Shown piece after piece: positions 1 to 11,011 of a stretch of 64,000 bases of DNA. Positions within the stretch are counted from its first letter, which is position 1. Every line of letters begins with the position of its first letter. Source of the stretch: Piezodorus guildinii (taxonomy: Eukaryota; Arthropoda; Insecta; Hemiptera; Pentatomidae); contig CM041298.1 of assembly GCA_023052935.1 (NCBI GenBank), forward strand, positions 16,165,371-16,229,370. Direction: 5' to 3'. Position numbers and translations under genes: made by a program. The notes under the pieces were generated by a model that made no database searches, had not been told where the DNA came from, and worked only from the letters and a program-made list of their open reading frames with translations.

Positions 1-35
1 TATATGATTTTTTTATTTTTTTTATTGAGATTATG

Positions 36-666
36 CCGACGATTCGGACAGTTATACCGACTACTCAACAGAAAATCTGAACTTACAGTTGACAACAAAT
101 AATTAATCTATTAGACAATACTGAAGCCCATCTGAACCTACGGACTTGAACTGTGGGGAACAGCTAAACGTACTAACATCAAACGCATTCAATCCTTTCA
201 ATCCAAAGTCCTCCGTGCAATAGTAAATGCTCCTTATTATGTCTCCAACTATACCTTGCACCACGACCTATTTCCATTCAAATTTTCCGAGTTCCACCAG
301 AACCTCATTCATCATCCTAATCCTCTAGCTCAATCCCTATCCAGCTCCACTCATCCATACAACCCACCTACAAGGTTGAAACGGCAGTGGCCCCGCGACC
401 TTTTGTAAATATATTGCAGTTCTAGCACTGGCTAGATTCTCCACTCAATGTGATGTATGTATGAGTGTGTGTATGTGTATATAGGTATAAGTGAATTCTT
501 GACTTTATTGTATTGATTCATTATTGTGTATATATTTTATTGTAATTTTATGCTCTGTAAATATTGTATGAATGTAGTATGTATGATATCTTTCAGCACT
601 ACTATTGATGTCCAAATTGGGACAGATTGTAATTTTACTCAATAAAAATTGTTGTTGAAAAAAAAA
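36..666 (+). mobile_element. Jockey-type LINE (subfamily B), 5'-truncated, with 12-bp TSD
   Basis: This is the 3' end of a non-LTR retrotransposon. A decayed reverse-transcriptase C-terminus (PIWTYG-like region, then PPxRLKRQWPRDLL) ends near 408. A 3' UTR with GT-rich microsatellite and a short poly(A) at about 658-666 follow. The 12-bp target duplication ATTGAGATTATG is seen at 24-35 and 667-678. The UTR is nearly identical to the copy at 14016-14841, so both are fairly recent, although this coding part already has stops and a deletion. It lies in the intron just upstream of the RUNX exon at 873. Confidence 0.88.
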
Positions 667-872
667 ATTGAGATTATGAATATTTTTTTAACATACAGTA
701 CATTCAAGTCAATATTTGAATATTTGATTTATGGCCAACATTGTTTTAATAATTTTTTTGTGCATAATCTACAGTTGAATTTTGATGAAGGTAGCTATCT
801 ATTTTAGATGTTAAACAAACAACAAATTATATTTATATCGTTTTTTTTTGTAATTATTTTCATATTTTTCAG

Positions 873-974
873 GGCACCAGTCGTTCCATCCATTCCACTT
901 CGGTCCAAGACCTTTTCCGTTCCATTCTAGTATTGACCCTCAAAGGACGGATTCAATACCTTTCAAGCTCTCAG
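873..974 (+). CDS. RUNX (Runt-related) gene, internal coding exon
   Basis: The exon is bounded by a pyrimidine-rich acceptor ending TTTTTCAG and a donor GTAAAG. Two bases complete an upstream codon, then 33 codons are open, with 1 base left over (phase 1). The peptide is rich in His, Phe and Pro and includes HPFHFGPRPFPF and IPFKLS, a composition I would expect downstream of the Runt domain in arthropod RUNX proteins. GC content stands out from its AT-rich surroundings. The phase matches the exon at 37633 exactly. Assignment rests mostly on the downstream VWRPY exon; alone this exon would be uncertain. The Runt domain itself is not in the window. Confidence 0.6.
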
Positions 975-989
975 GTAAAGCTTTGTTTA

Positions 990-1935
990 AATTATTTATA
1001 TTTATATAATTATTTATAGAATAGAAAATAGAATAGAAAGTAATTTTTATTCTGGGACTGGGTCCCCTAAGAATAACAGAATTGTACAATTTAAATATAC
1101 AACATGTCTGGCCAACAGACAGAAGGAACATAATTAATTACTTATTACACAGATGGGTTAATTCGAGTGTTCATATCACACACGAATATCCATATATATA
1201 TATATATATATAAAGAACAAATATGATTATGATAAAATAAAATAAAAACAGTTCTTGAAAAATATTGGGTTGACCAAAATTAAAATATAACAGCGTTTAA
1301 ATAAAGAAGATATATTACTTTTCTTTCAAAGTGTGGTATTAGGAACATAAGAATCACTGTATTTAAGCGTATTTTTGGGATAATAAAAGGTATTGGAAAA
1401 GTTGGGATTTGAATGAGGAGAGAGAAGCAGCATGGCGAATATGAGTAGGTAGAGAATTCCAGAAAATAGAGGAGCGACCAGGAAGGAACGATCAAAAGTT
1501 TTAGTTCTATGGGTAGGAAAGTAAAGGTCGGAATGGCGCGATCTTGTTTCAAGAGTGTGGACTAAAGATTTAAACTGTAGGAGACTGTGAATGTATGGAG
1601 GGTGTTGGGATCTAGTGATTTGGTAATGGTATGATCCTAGGAAATATTGTCTGCGGATTTGGGGAAGGAGCCACTTTAACTCGCCGTAAAAATGGGTTAC
1701 ATGAGACCTCTTCGGAGTGCAGAGGACAAATCTTAAAAATAAGTTTATGATGCGTTTTAGCCTGTCCTCAAGCATCGTCGGGAGGCCACCATATACTAAG
1801 CAGCAATAGTCAAAGTGGGGGGAAAATAAGTGCGGATACAAGGAGGATACGGATGGAAAGTGGAAGAAGATGGCGGGAGCGATTGAAGTATTTCAGGGTA
1901 CTTATTTTCTTCGGGAATTTGGGCAATATGGGGTT
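990..1935 (-). pseudogene. Non-LTR retrotransposon RT C-terminal fragment (CR1/Jockey group)
   Basis: On the minus strand, reading from about 1935 down, the translation has the typical C-terminal LINE pattern: FPHFDYCCLVYGG, then a basic stretch and an RRQYFLG segment, then PPYIHSLL and HRTKTFDRSFLVAPLF. The frame is open over about 170 residues (1841-1326) and then shifts. An AT-rich 3' UTR-like tail runs to about 990. The protein differs clearly from the LINE-A/B copies elsewhere, so it is a separate family. It has no catalytic RT motifs and is a dead fragment. The left end is approximate and falls close to the RUNX exon donor. Confidence 0.65.
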
Positions 1936-2486
1936 TCCAGGAAAGGGTTTGGTTAATGGTATACCAGGTTTTTAAATATATAGATTTTATCAGGTATATA
2001 TATATTATTATAGCATGATTATTTTATGTTCGATACTTGATTTTATGTGGTTATAATAGTTTTGAAGTCTTGCGCGAGCTAATCAAATTTTTTTTAACCT
2101 TATCTTCTACAGAGTAGTCAGGAACATTCATAGAGACTTGGTATAAAATATATACATAATAATAAAATGTTCACTAGATTGAAATGAAATATGGTATACA
2201 TAAAATGGATGAAACAAATATAATTTGTAATATAGATCGTGACAAATGCTACATGACTGAAACATTCGTACATTTAAAAACTATGATTTCACAACATAAA
2301 AATATTAATTTTACCGCTTCGTCACATTTTTAAAAATTTGATGGGTCAATTTTTTTTCTGTAACAAAAGTAATGAATTAACGATTATTATCCTAATGAAG
2401 TTAATCGTTTTTATTTTGATTTAATATTTGCAAATGTAGCAACGTTTTTTTATTTCAGAAATTTTCTCAATACATGATTGTTTCTT

Positions 2487-2705
2487 AATTTATGTCACTT
2501 TATGCAGCTGTAGCTAATAGATGCTGCAGTGGGAGTTTTAAATTTTGCTTATCGAGATTTAATTAGAATAGCAATGTTTAACGAGTAACTGAGACACCAA
2601 AGGCTATGGATTATTATTATACGTCCCCTCCGAAGGACGCAATAACAAAGGATTTTATACCCACCTGCGGATTTGAATCAGCGGCAAATGATGCATGGAT
2701 AAAAC
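2487..2705 (-). mobile_element. SINE1 (tRNA-derived), old diverged copy
   Basis: The stretch has the SINE1 body in reverse: GTCACTTTATGC, a GTGGGAGT block, a CGTCCCCTCCGAAGGACG block and a degraded tRNA-like head with box-B-like TTTGAATC. It is much more diverged than the copies at 55293 or 58682, so it is an older insertion. Confidence 0.6.
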
Positions 2706-2787
2706 TTAAGAAGTAGAATATCATGACCGTAAAAAATATTAAAATATTAATTTAACAACTTGTTAACAACATACCAAAAAAAAATCT

Positions 2788-3215
2788 GTTGCGGGCAACA
2801 CACGACTTTCACTTAACTCCATTTTTAAAATAAATGAAAGAATTTTCCTCCCGCATCCAGTCCTTAATATCCAAAATCCTTCGCAAAATCCTGAATGCTC
2901 CTTATTTTGTTACAAATCAACTCATTCATAATGACCTTAACATCCCATTTGTTACAGACATAGCTCGTAATAGATACTCCTCTTTTCATTCCAAACTCCC
3001 TGCCCATACAAATCCACTTGTCCGTAATTTATCTTCCTTGGATATCCCAGATAATCCTCCAAGGCGACCTTGTCTTAAAATAGTCAGTGAAGTGCTACCA
3101 CTGGGTGGTTCTTTCTCAAGACATTTTCATGAAATTTCTTCTTTCATTCCTCATATTTACTTATTGTGTTCTTTAATACAGTTGTAAATTACAATAAATC
3201 AAAAAATAAAAAAAC
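2788..3215 (+). mobile_element. LINE-A 3' fragment joined to an S-family end
   Basis: At 2788-2845 there is the minus-strand end of family S (TCTGTTGCGGGCAACACACGACTTTCACTTA). A LINE-A RT C-terminal segment follows directly (SRIQSLISKILRKILNAPYFVTN to DNPPRRP), with a 3' UTR and A-rich tail to about 3215. The open frame at 2834-3187 is a chimera: its first four codons come from the S repeat. It is truncated and has lost the final KRRWPRDLL residues through a deletion. The rest of the S copy is missing, so the insertion was followed by deletion. Confidence 0.75.
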
Positions 3216-3750
3216 GGTAATTATTTAGCAGAAAGAGGCTTATATTATTCTCGGAATTTGAGGAAACAAAGATAAAAAAAAACAGAATGGAGAGCGGATT
3301 CAACCATTGGAATCGGGTATAATTCTTTTATCTGCATTGTGGGAGTTTTGTGAAGAGCCGACGGTGCCATGGTAACGTTAAGAAGCTTAGCGGGCCAATT
3401 ACTGTATCGCTCGTTCAATATCGTTCGTTCCAGGCTATATCTTCTAAGTGCCCTTATTATTTCTATATACGTCCATGTTTCCACTCCTCTCGTCCCATGT
3501 TTCATTTTTAGGATCGACTCTTTTTCCTCGGTATTACGACTCAACAAAACTTATCATAGCTGGAGAAATTTACAAAACTATTTTCCACAACCTGGAATAA
3601 AAAATGTTTTCGTAATTTTGGAGTTATTTATTCTCTTGCTTCTTTTTAGTTTAATTTTTATAGTTTGGACAATTTTTAAAGTTGAGTTTATGGACAAATA
3701 ATTATAATTGATCATTTTTTTCCCCCTAATTATCTTTATTCAGTTTTTTT
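3216..3750. other. Unassigned intronic stretch
   Basis: No repeat family recognised. A 100-codon open frame lies at 3547-3245 (minus) and an overlapping one on plus (3369-3701). Neither shows a domain, signal peptide or splice sites that I can recognise. GC is slightly above the surroundings at 3300-3540. Confidence 0.4.
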
Positions 3751-4600
3751 ACTTTCACTTAATATGTATAGTAAGGGAAAGTATAGCGATCATGAAAATT
3801 TTCGAATTCCAGTTTTCAACGCAAATACACATTTTAGGCTCCCCTGAGTCCAAATAACCAAGTCCCGCAAAAAGTTCTGTGTGTGTGTGTGGAAACTCTC
3901 AGGCGGAAACGAAAAGTCCTATGAAATTTCATATTTAGGACAAATATACGCCCGAGACGTTACAAAACCTTTTCCATAAAAATGAGCTTACCAGAAGAGC
4001 CACTATATACCATGCATTTTGCATCTTTTTTCGATTTTCTCGAAAACGGTTCCGACGATTTTGAATCAAACACGCTATATTGATGTAGAATTTAATGGGC
4101 TTTAATATCATGTAGGTTTTATTTGGATTAAAATGGTCTGATAGGGCTTAAATGCCAATATTGTACATTTTTTCCTATAAAGTACCTTTAATTTTGTTGA
4201 TTCTATAAAAATAACTACATTACCTTGTTACCACTGATGAAAAACAGGTAAATATATAAATTGAATGAATTAGATACCCAACTAAAGGAGAAAACAGAAA
4301 AAAATATTTTTTTAATGCAATTTTTCCTTTTATAACATAAGAGCAGTAATATACATGTATGATATTCCGTTGTAAAGCTAAAGATTTTAGAAAAAATATT
4401 ATGTTATTAATGTTACTCAAGTTTTTAAAAGTTAATGGAGAGTGATGAAAAAAAGATAAAACTAACTGATTATTTTAGATAATAATATAATAGATATTTC
4501 AATAAAACACATGTTTATATATAAATTCAATTTAATTAATTCTTTAATAGTTTCACGTATTTTTATCTCTAACTGTACAACTCTAACTGCCCACACCAGA
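3751..4600 (+). mobile_element. Family S repeat, near full length
   Basis: Starts ACTTTCACTTA after a T-run. It passes through the landmark blocks GCGATCATGAAAATTTTCGAATTCC, a (TG)n tract, a CGCCCGAGACGTTA block and a GTTGTAAAGCTAAAGATTTTAG block, and ends CCCACACCAGA before a T-run. The last ~80 bp is shortened and lacks the usual GTAAGTGAAAGT sub-end. Family S shows no long open frame shared among copies and is taken as a non-autonomous DNA element (see findings). Confidence 0.8.
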
Positions 4601-4994
4601 TTTTTTACAGTTAGTTTCAATCAAATGATTTTATTTTTTTTTTTTTTTTATAAATCAAATGATGTTTTTATTTTATCTGTATATTTTCCTCGTTTTGAAG
4701 TTTAATCTTTTATTTATTTTTGTCTTTTCTATTTGATTTTTACTTTCACTTACCTATATATGACATATATAGTAAGGGAAAGTATTGTGATCGTGAAAAT
4801 TAAACTCGCTATATCGATGTAAAATTTAATAGGCTTTAACATCATGTAGGATTTATTCTGATTAAAATGGTCTGACAGGGCTTAAATGCCGATATTTTAT
4901 AAGGAGAAAAAAGAAAAAATATTTCTGGAAGGAATTAGTCCGGGTGGCGGTCATTAAATGAAACAACTAAATAGTTTCAACTATTTTATTGTTT

Positions 4995-5033
4995 GCCAAC
5001 GTTTCGACCCCCTTTGTGGGTCATCATCAGGGC
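4995..5033 (-). ncRNA. Hammerhead-ribozyme-like motif (left arm)
   Basis: The reverse complement reads CTGATGA, then a GACCC..GGGTC stem with a short loop, then GAAAC and GTTGGC. Core residues CUGANGA and GAAA are intact. Relative to textbook cores there is one extra base between CUGAUGA and stem II. Self-cleavage is untested. Confidence 0.5.
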
Positions 5034-5087
5034 GCATGGTGGGAGAATGGAAACTGAGATGGAAGAGTTTCCATTCTCCCACCATGC

Positions 5088-5126
5088 GCCCTGATGATGA
5101 CCCACAAAGGGGGTCGAAACGTTGGC
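5088..5126 (+). ncRNA. Hammerhead-ribozyme-like motif (right arm)
   Basis: Mirror copy of the motif at 4995-5033, on the plus strand: CTGATGATGACCC, a loop, GGGGGTCGAAACGTTGGC. Because the arms are complementary, the full transcript would form one long hairpin that competes with the ribozyme fold. Confidence 0.5.
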
Positions 5127-5513
5127 AAACAATAAAATAGTTGAAACTATTTAGTTGTTTCATTTAATGACCGCCACCCGGACTAATTCCTTCCAGTAAT
5201 TCTCAACGGTCAACTAATTACATCCACAATGAAAAAATATTTCTTTATGCAATTTTTCGTTTTTGAACATGAGAGCAGTAATATACATGTATGATATACC
5301 GTTGGAAAGCTAAAGATTTTTGAAAAAATATTATCTCATACACAAGCTTTTAAAAGTTAATAGAGAGGGATGAAATGAACATAAAACTAACTGATTATTT
5401 TGGATGATAATATAATAGATTTTTTAATAAAACACTTGTTTCTATACAAATTCAATTTAATTAATTCCTCAATAGTTTCACGTATTTTTATCTTGTGTGT
5501 TGCCCGCACCAGA

Positions 5514-5936
5514 TTTTTTTTATCCGATTACAAAGGTTTATTATTGAAAATAATAAGCTAAAATGTGTGTCGCCTCCACACCATATTTTTTTATTTCATG
5601 AAATGAATCTTCCATGAAACGGTAATCCAAGTTAGGTGACTAGCTTACAGAGTTGGATAGACTTACATGCTTCAGTTACGTCAGTGTAAACCAGACTTTA
5701 GACGCCGTGTAGTTCCATGTTAAGCAGAATCGAAACTAGAGTAGATACATTGGCGACCTGTTAGGCAGTCACACCCTTCTCAAAGATGCAATGGGACCCA
5801 TGTCCTAGCTTAAGAGAGTTCTATACGACGACACTGACAGTGATAGCTGAACTTGTACTTTCATGATAGCTGGCGGAGAAGGAAAAGTGTGTTCAGATAT
5901 ATTTAGAATCGACCATATTAATTTTTAGTTTCACTT
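5514..5936. other. Unassigned stretch between S copies
   Basis: AT-rich at the left and closer to 45% GC at 5630-5880. It contains a short S-end-like echo near 5565-5580 (GTGTGTCGCCTCCACACCA). No coding frame or repeat end recognised. Confidence 0.4.
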
Positions 5937-6818
5937 ATTATATATAGTATGGGGAAGTATTGCGATCGTGAAAATTTTCGAATTCCAGTTTTCAACGGAA
6001 ATACACGTTTTAGGGTCCCCTGAGTCCAAATAAATAAGTCCCGCAAAAAGGTCTGTGTGTGTGTGTTTGGTAACTCCCGGGCGGAAACGGCAAGTCCTAT
6101 GAAACTGAAATTTCATATTTAAGACAAATATGCGCCCGAGACGTTTTAAAACCGTTTTCATTAATATGAGCTTACCAGAAGAGGCACTTTATACTATGCA
6201 TTTTGCACCTTTCTTCGATTTTCTTGAAAACGGTTCCGACGATTTTAATTAAACTCGCTATATTGATGTAAAATTTTATGTTCTTTAATATCATGTAGGT
6301 TTCATTTTGAAATAAATGGTCTGACAGGGCTTAAATGCCGATATTTTAAATTTTCTTCCCCTAAGGTACCTTTAATTTTGTAGATTCAATAAAAATAACT
6401 AGATTATCTTGTTACCGCTGATGAAAAACAGCTAAATATGGATGTTAAGTGAATTTTAAAAGTAACTAAAAGAGAAAACTGAAAACATATTTATTTAATG
6501 CAATTTTTTGTTTTTGAACATAAGAACAGTAATATACATGTATGAAATACCGTTGGAAAGCCAAAGATTTTAGAAAGATATTATCTCATACACAAGCCTT
6601 TAAAATGTAATCGAGACTGATGAAAAGCCGATAAAACTAACCGGTTATTTTAGATAATAATAAAATAGATTTTTTAATAAAACACATGTTTCTATAAAAA
6701 TGCCATTTAATTAATTCTTTAATAGTTTCACTCATTTTTATCTCTTACTGTATTTAAAAATACTTTAATCGATTTTAAAAACGGAGGTAACTGAAAGTCG
6801 TGTGTTGCTCGCACCAGA
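5937..6818 (+). mobile_element. Family S repeat, full length
   Basis: Runs from AGTTTCACTTATTATATATAGTATGGG to GGTAACTGAAAGTCGTGTGTTGCTCGCACCAGA with all internal landmark blocks. The terminal palindrome (TTATATATAGTA region) is present at the left end. A T-run precedes the left end and TTTATTTGG follows the right end; no duplication is evident. Confidence 0.82.
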
Positions 6819-7490
6819 TTTATTTGGAAATAATAAACCATTGTGTAATTTTGGCGCCCCAACGAACCAGGGGATTCATTTTTTGTTCGGTGATATTGAA
6901 GATGTTCCTATTCCAAACACGTGCCTTAGCAATTTCAAAGAATACTCCGGATTCATAATTTCCCCCCGGCTTTCCTCAATTGACGCCCGATCGACAGAGT
7001 CCCTCTCTCTGTAAGTTTATAGTTATTGTTGTGCTAACCGGGAGCTTAGAGGAGACAGCTAAGTGCATTAGCCTCTGCAGCGGGGAGGGGTGCTTCGCTA
7101 ATCAGGTTATAGAGAGCAGCACTGTTTGCTCCTACAATACCATCAGGTGTCCTTGTCAATCCTCCACCCTCACCCCTCCGCAGCAAAAAATGGGAGCAAT
7201 GATGGCGGTATTGAGGAGATTAGAGACTTGACTACCCTTCGTTATTCTGCCTCGCAATCCGACTCCTCCTGCTATTCGGCTACCCTCTTCCTCAGGCTAA
7301 GTTCCATTAGACTTTAGCTAAAACTTTAAAGGGTTTTATCCTTCCTTTAATCACCCGCTGTCTCACATGTTAATCCTTAAACGCCTCTGTGTCACAAGAC
7401 AATGGGTTTTTGTTTGAAGTTTGCTTTAAGTATTTGTTGGTTTTATTTTAAATACCCTTCTTACTTTCACTTACCAACATATAATATATA
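6819..7490. other. Unassigned intronic stretch, moderately GC-rich
   Basis: Non-repetitive within this window. 6850-7330 is roughly 45-48% GC with short spurious frames only (70 and 83 codons). An isolated S-like 5' end, TACTTTCACTTACC, appears at 7461-7474. It could hold intronic regulatory DNA; nothing specific recognised. Confidence 0.4.
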
Positions 7491-7494
7491 TATA

Positions 7495-8781
7495 TATTTT
7501 TTTGATTAGTTCTCGAATGTTCGTAATTTAATTATTCTCCTGTTCTAAGGTTTGAGTCAATAAATAATAATAATAATAGGCTTACCGAACCCGAAGGTTC
7601 ATGCCGATACCACCAAACGCCGCCTGCACAGACTCGTCCAATTTCACCGTTCAAGCCCAAGCCGTCGAAATCAGCCTTAACGCGATCCTTCCATCGACGC
7701 TTCGGCCTACCTTTCGGACGCCTACCAGTCGGTCCAGCGAATACCAACTTTCTCGGAATCCGTTCCTCACCGAGCCAACAACTTTACTCTCCCATTTGAG
7801 TCTCCGCGATGGTATCAACTCAATTATATTAACAGGGTACAAGCTCTGCAATTCCGCGTTGTGCAACCTTCTGAAGTCCCCAGTCAGTCAATAAATAAAC
7901 AATTTTATTTATACAACGTTTCGAGAATTTATTGTTCTCATATTCATGCCTTAACAGAGGAAAAAGAAAAGAACATATTTTTACTTTAACTTATACATAT
8001 TTATTATTTAGATACACAAAGGAATACATTGAACAATGAATAGACCTACAGTAGATAAATAGATATTTAAATTAGGGTTTACATTCAAGATATCATCAGA
8101 AATTTACTTACAATTTGAGATAAAATAGTGTCTTACATAGACATATAAAATAAAAAAAATAAATTTAAAATGCATTGTACAATTAATAGACATACAACAG
8201 TTAAATAAATATCTCGGTAAGAATTTACATTTTTTTTTAAAGTTATACATATTTATAAAATAAATATATATAAAGAAATTATTACAAATTTACTTACCAT
8301 TTGTGACAAAATAGTATGTTACATAGAATTTTGTGTATACTGTAGTTTTGAAAGAACACTGAGACGAAGATGCAAGAAAGGGATTTTCCAAATTACCGTG
8401 GTCCGAGAATCAGAGTTTTTTTTTCTATTTTTTCCCCTTTGTTTAGCAAGTGCTTTATTGCAGTATTATTATTAAACTATCATTATGCTATTGAATTAGG
8501 GATTTCGAATTGACATTTTTTTTTTTTTTTTTTTTTTTTTTTATGGCACAGATGTTCAAAATCTTAATTTATGTTATGGAAAATTAAAATCATAAATAAA
8601 CAATAATTCTAAATAACAATAATGTCATAAAGCACATATCAAACAAAGAAGGAAAGGCAGAAAAACCCCAGATTCTCGGACAACAGTAATTTGGAAAATC
8701 CCTCCCTGAACTATTCCTTGCATCTTTGCTTAAGTCTGTAATATACGCAAAAGTCTATGTAAGACACTACTTTATCTATTT

Positions 8782-8795
<14 letters not shown>
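7495..8795. mobile_element. Penelope-like/fold-back repeat (family P), decayed, with nested LINE
   Basis: It shares blocks with the copies at 17850-18240, 31447-32083 and 62412-62520: GATYAGTTCTCGA, a GTTTSAGTCAATRAATAA block, CAACGTTTCGAGAATTTATTG, a CATGCCTTAACAG block and TACATTGAACAATGAAT. It starts beside a (TA)n tract. A ~190-bp unit is repeated in diverged tandem (about 7988-8160 and 8165-8330). An inverted pair (8358-8410 against 8672-8732, around GGGATTTTCCAAATTA) encloses poly(T). It is split by the RTE-like LINE at 7567-7885. Confidence 0.65.
7567..7885 (-). mobile_element. RTE-like LINE 3' end with (TTA)n tail and 12-bp TSD
   Basis: The minus strand encodes the C-terminal tail of a non-LTR RT polyprotein: LHNAELQSLYPVNIIELI, SRRLKWESKVVG, and GRRPKGRPKRRW. 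The 3' tail on this strand is a (TTA)n trinucleotide run rather than poly(A). The duplication AGTCAATAAATA is exact at 7555-7566 and 7886-7897. The copy is heavily 5'-truncated, so it is dead. The closest relative in the window is 9862-10300. The clade is inferred from protein style and the trinucleotide tail. Confidence 0.85.
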
Positions 8796-8812
<17 letters not shown>

Positions 8813-8814
<2 letters not shown>

Positions 8815-9021
8815 GATAGCCAACTAAAGGAAAAAAGAGAAAAATATTTTTAATGCAATTTTTGTGTTTTTGAAAATAAGAACAGTAATATACATGTATA
8901 ATATATCGTCGGAAAGCTAAAGGTTTTAGAAAAAATATTATCTTGTACACAAAGTTGTAAAAGTTAATGCAGAGTGATAAAACTGATTGCCGTAGATAAT
9001 AATACAATAGATTATTTAATA
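8813..9021 (+). mobile_element. Family S repeat, 3' fragment
   Basis: Begins in the CCAACTAAAGGAAAAAAGAG block after a long A-run (8787-8813) and runs through the CGGAAAGCTAAAGG block to TTTAATAACC, where the next S copy starts. Confidence 0.75.
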
Positions 9022-9030
9022 ACCATTTTT

Positions 9031-9820
9031 ACTTTTACTTATCAAATATGAAATATATAGTAAGGGACAGTATTGCGATCGTGAAAATTTTCGAATTCCA
9101 GTTTCCAACAGAAATACAGGTTACAAGGTCCATTAAGTCCAAATGACCAAGTCCCACAAACAGGTCTGTGTGTGTGTGGTATCTCCCGGGCGAAATCGTT
9201 CTATAAAACTGAAATTTCATATTTAAGACAATTATACGCCCGAGATGTAACAGAAACTTTGTCATCAAAATCAGCTGATCGAAAGATCTATTTTATACCT
9301 TGCATTTTGCATCTTTTTGCGATTTTCTCAAAAACGGCTCTAACGGTTTTGATTAAACTCGATATTATATCGATATTATATCGATGTGAAATTGGGAGAG
9401 AAAAGTGCAAACATATTTTTAATGCAATTTTTGAGCTTTGAACACAATAATAGTAATATAGATGCATGATATACCGTTGGATAGCTAAAGATTATAGAAA
9501 AAATATTATCTAATACACGGAATTTTAAAGGTTAATGGAGAGTGATGAAAAGTCGACAAGACTGATTGTTGTAGATAAAAATATAACAGATTATCAAATA
9601 AAACACATGCTTTTAGTGAAATTCAAAATAATTAATTTTTTAATAATTTATTTGTATCTTTAATTGTATTTAAAAATTGTAAAATTGATCTCAATATCGA
9701 AGGTAAGTGAAAGTCATGTGTTGCGCGCACCAGATTTTTTCATGTATATCTTTGTTTAAAATTTCTTAAATTGATTTTATCAACGGATGTGGGTGATGGT
9801 CGTGTGTCGCGCCGACCAGA
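9031..9820 (+). mobile_element. Family S repeat with duplicated 3' end
   Basis: Starts ACTTTTACTTATC and ends at GTGTTGCGCGCACCAGA (9734). The middle lacks ~170 bp around a locally triplicated ATCGATATTAT. A second diverged S 3' end follows at 9735-9820 (CGTGTGTCGCGCCGACCAGA), giving tandem 3' ends. Confidence 0.78.
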
Positions 9821-9861
9821 TTTTTTTCTTTATGTTATTTATGTTTTTAAAATATTTAACG

Positions 9862-10300
9862 GTTCTTTACGGATGTGAAACGTAGCCGCTTACTTTGAGG
9901 GATGATCAACGGCTTAAGGTTTTCGAAAATAAGGTGCTGCGTAAAATATTTGGTCCAAAGAGGAATGAGGGCACTGGGGAGTTTAGAAGGTTGCACAACG
10001 CGGAATTGCGGAATTTGTATCCTGTCAATATAATTGAGTTAATAGCGTCGCGGAGACTCAAATGGGCGAGTAAAATTGTTGGGCTCGGTAAGGAACGGAT
10101 TCCGAGAAAGTTGGTATTTGCTGATCCGACTGGTAGGCGTCCAAAAGGTAGGCTGAAGCGGTGATGGGAGGATTGCGTTAAAGCTGATCTCGGGGGCTTG
10201 GGCTTGACCGGCGAACATTAGACGAGTCTGTACAGGCGAAGTTTGGTGGTATCGGCATCGAACCTTCGGGTTCGCTAAGCCTATTATTATTATTATTATT
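9862..10300 (+). pseudogene. RTE-like LINE RT C-terminus, broken
   Basis: The translation from 9862 gives VLYGCET, a stop, PLTLRDDQRLKVFENKVLRK and IFGPKRNEGTGEFRRLHNAE. It continues through LYPVNIIELIASRRLKWASK and GRRPKGRLKR, with further stops where the consensus has Trp (TGG to TAG or TGA). It ends in a (TTA)n tail at about 10281-10299. It is the same family as 7567-7885 and is truncated and inactive. No clear target duplication was found. Confidence 0.8.
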
Positions 10301-10302
10301 CA

Positions 10303-10444
10303 TGTTCAAATTATTTATTTATTGAGAATTATTACAATCTGTTTCAGAATGAACAATAGTAATACTGATATAAGACCACATTCATACCACAATATATAAA
10401 GAAAATAATAATAGTCAAATTACATAAAATAGAAAATAAATAAA

Positions 10445-10516
<72 letters not shown>

Positions 10517-10560
10517 AAAAAAACAAAACAAATCAAAACAACAACCTATAATTGAGATAA
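10303..10560 (-). repeat. LINE-E 3' UTR fragment with (TA)n tract
   Basis: Reverse-oriented 3' UTR sequence (TTATTTATTGAGAATTATTACAATC..., AACAAATCAAAACAACAACC) shared with 19680-20090. A 64-bp (AT)n microsatellite lies at about 10448-10512. No coding part is included. Confidence 0.6.
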
Positions 10561-10852
10561 ATAAAAAGTTGGCAAATAAATAAACATCATTTTCTTTATT
10601 TAACAGTAAAAAAACTACTCTTGATAACCCATGAGAATGGGTAAAATCTCGTGTTTTTCCTCTGATTTATTACTTAGTTAGCAAGTGTAGGTTTGCATTG
10701 TGAACAGGTGTTTGGAATTGGGGTGAGGGAGGTTTTGAATGTGCATAAAGAAGAAGCATGATGTATAATAGGAGGGGAGGAAATCAAGAGGGTGGGGCGA
10801 ACTGTTACACGCTGTTTATTTACAATATTATTAACTTAAATTGTTATCATAC

Positions 10853-11011
10853 AATAGGGGTACTCACTACGTTTGCTACAGCATGCTATTTGTGTTATTT
10901 TGCTAAACCCTTCGAGTATCTACACTTATTTCCTGTATAAAATTGATGGGTTTAGCACAATAGCACAAATAGCATGCTATAGCAAACGTAGTAAGTACCC
11001 CTATTATAAGG
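10853..11011. mobile_element. MITE-like element with ~58-bp inverted repeats
   Basis: AATAGGGGTACTCACTACG...GCTAAACCC at the left is mirrored by GGGTTTAGC...CTACTTACTACG-type sequence ending AGTACCCCTATT at the right, around a ~40-bp centre. No coding capacity. The superfamily is not determinable; the target duplication is ambiguous. Confidence 0.7.

Larger units (their letters stand above)
4927..5230. mobile_element. Hairpin element with two opposed hammerhead-like motifs and 14-bp TSD
   Basis: Bases 4927-5194 are a nearly perfect inverted repeat: each arm is about 128 bp around a ~12-bp loop near 5055-5066, so both strands encode almost the same 60-residue open frame. A 36-bp unpaired tail follows. 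The target duplication GAAAAAATATTTCT is exact at 4913-4926 and 5231-5244. Each arm carries CTGATGA, a pairing GACCC/GGGTC stem and CGAAACGTTGGC, the layout of the minimal hammerhead ribozymes reported in Penelope-like retroelements. No RT or GIY-YIG coding is present, so it would be non-autonomous. Family assignment is inferred; the palindrome and duplication are directly seen. Confidence 0.85.
4742..5513 (+). mobile_element. Family S repeat, internally deleted, host of hairpin insertion
   Basis: 5' end ACTTTCACTTACC and 3' end GTGTGTTGCCCGCACCAGA. The middle is shortened: the early block joins directly to TAAACTCGCTATATCGATG. It is interrupted by the hairpin element at 4927-5230, whose 14-bp duplicated target is S sequence. 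Confidence 0.8.
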
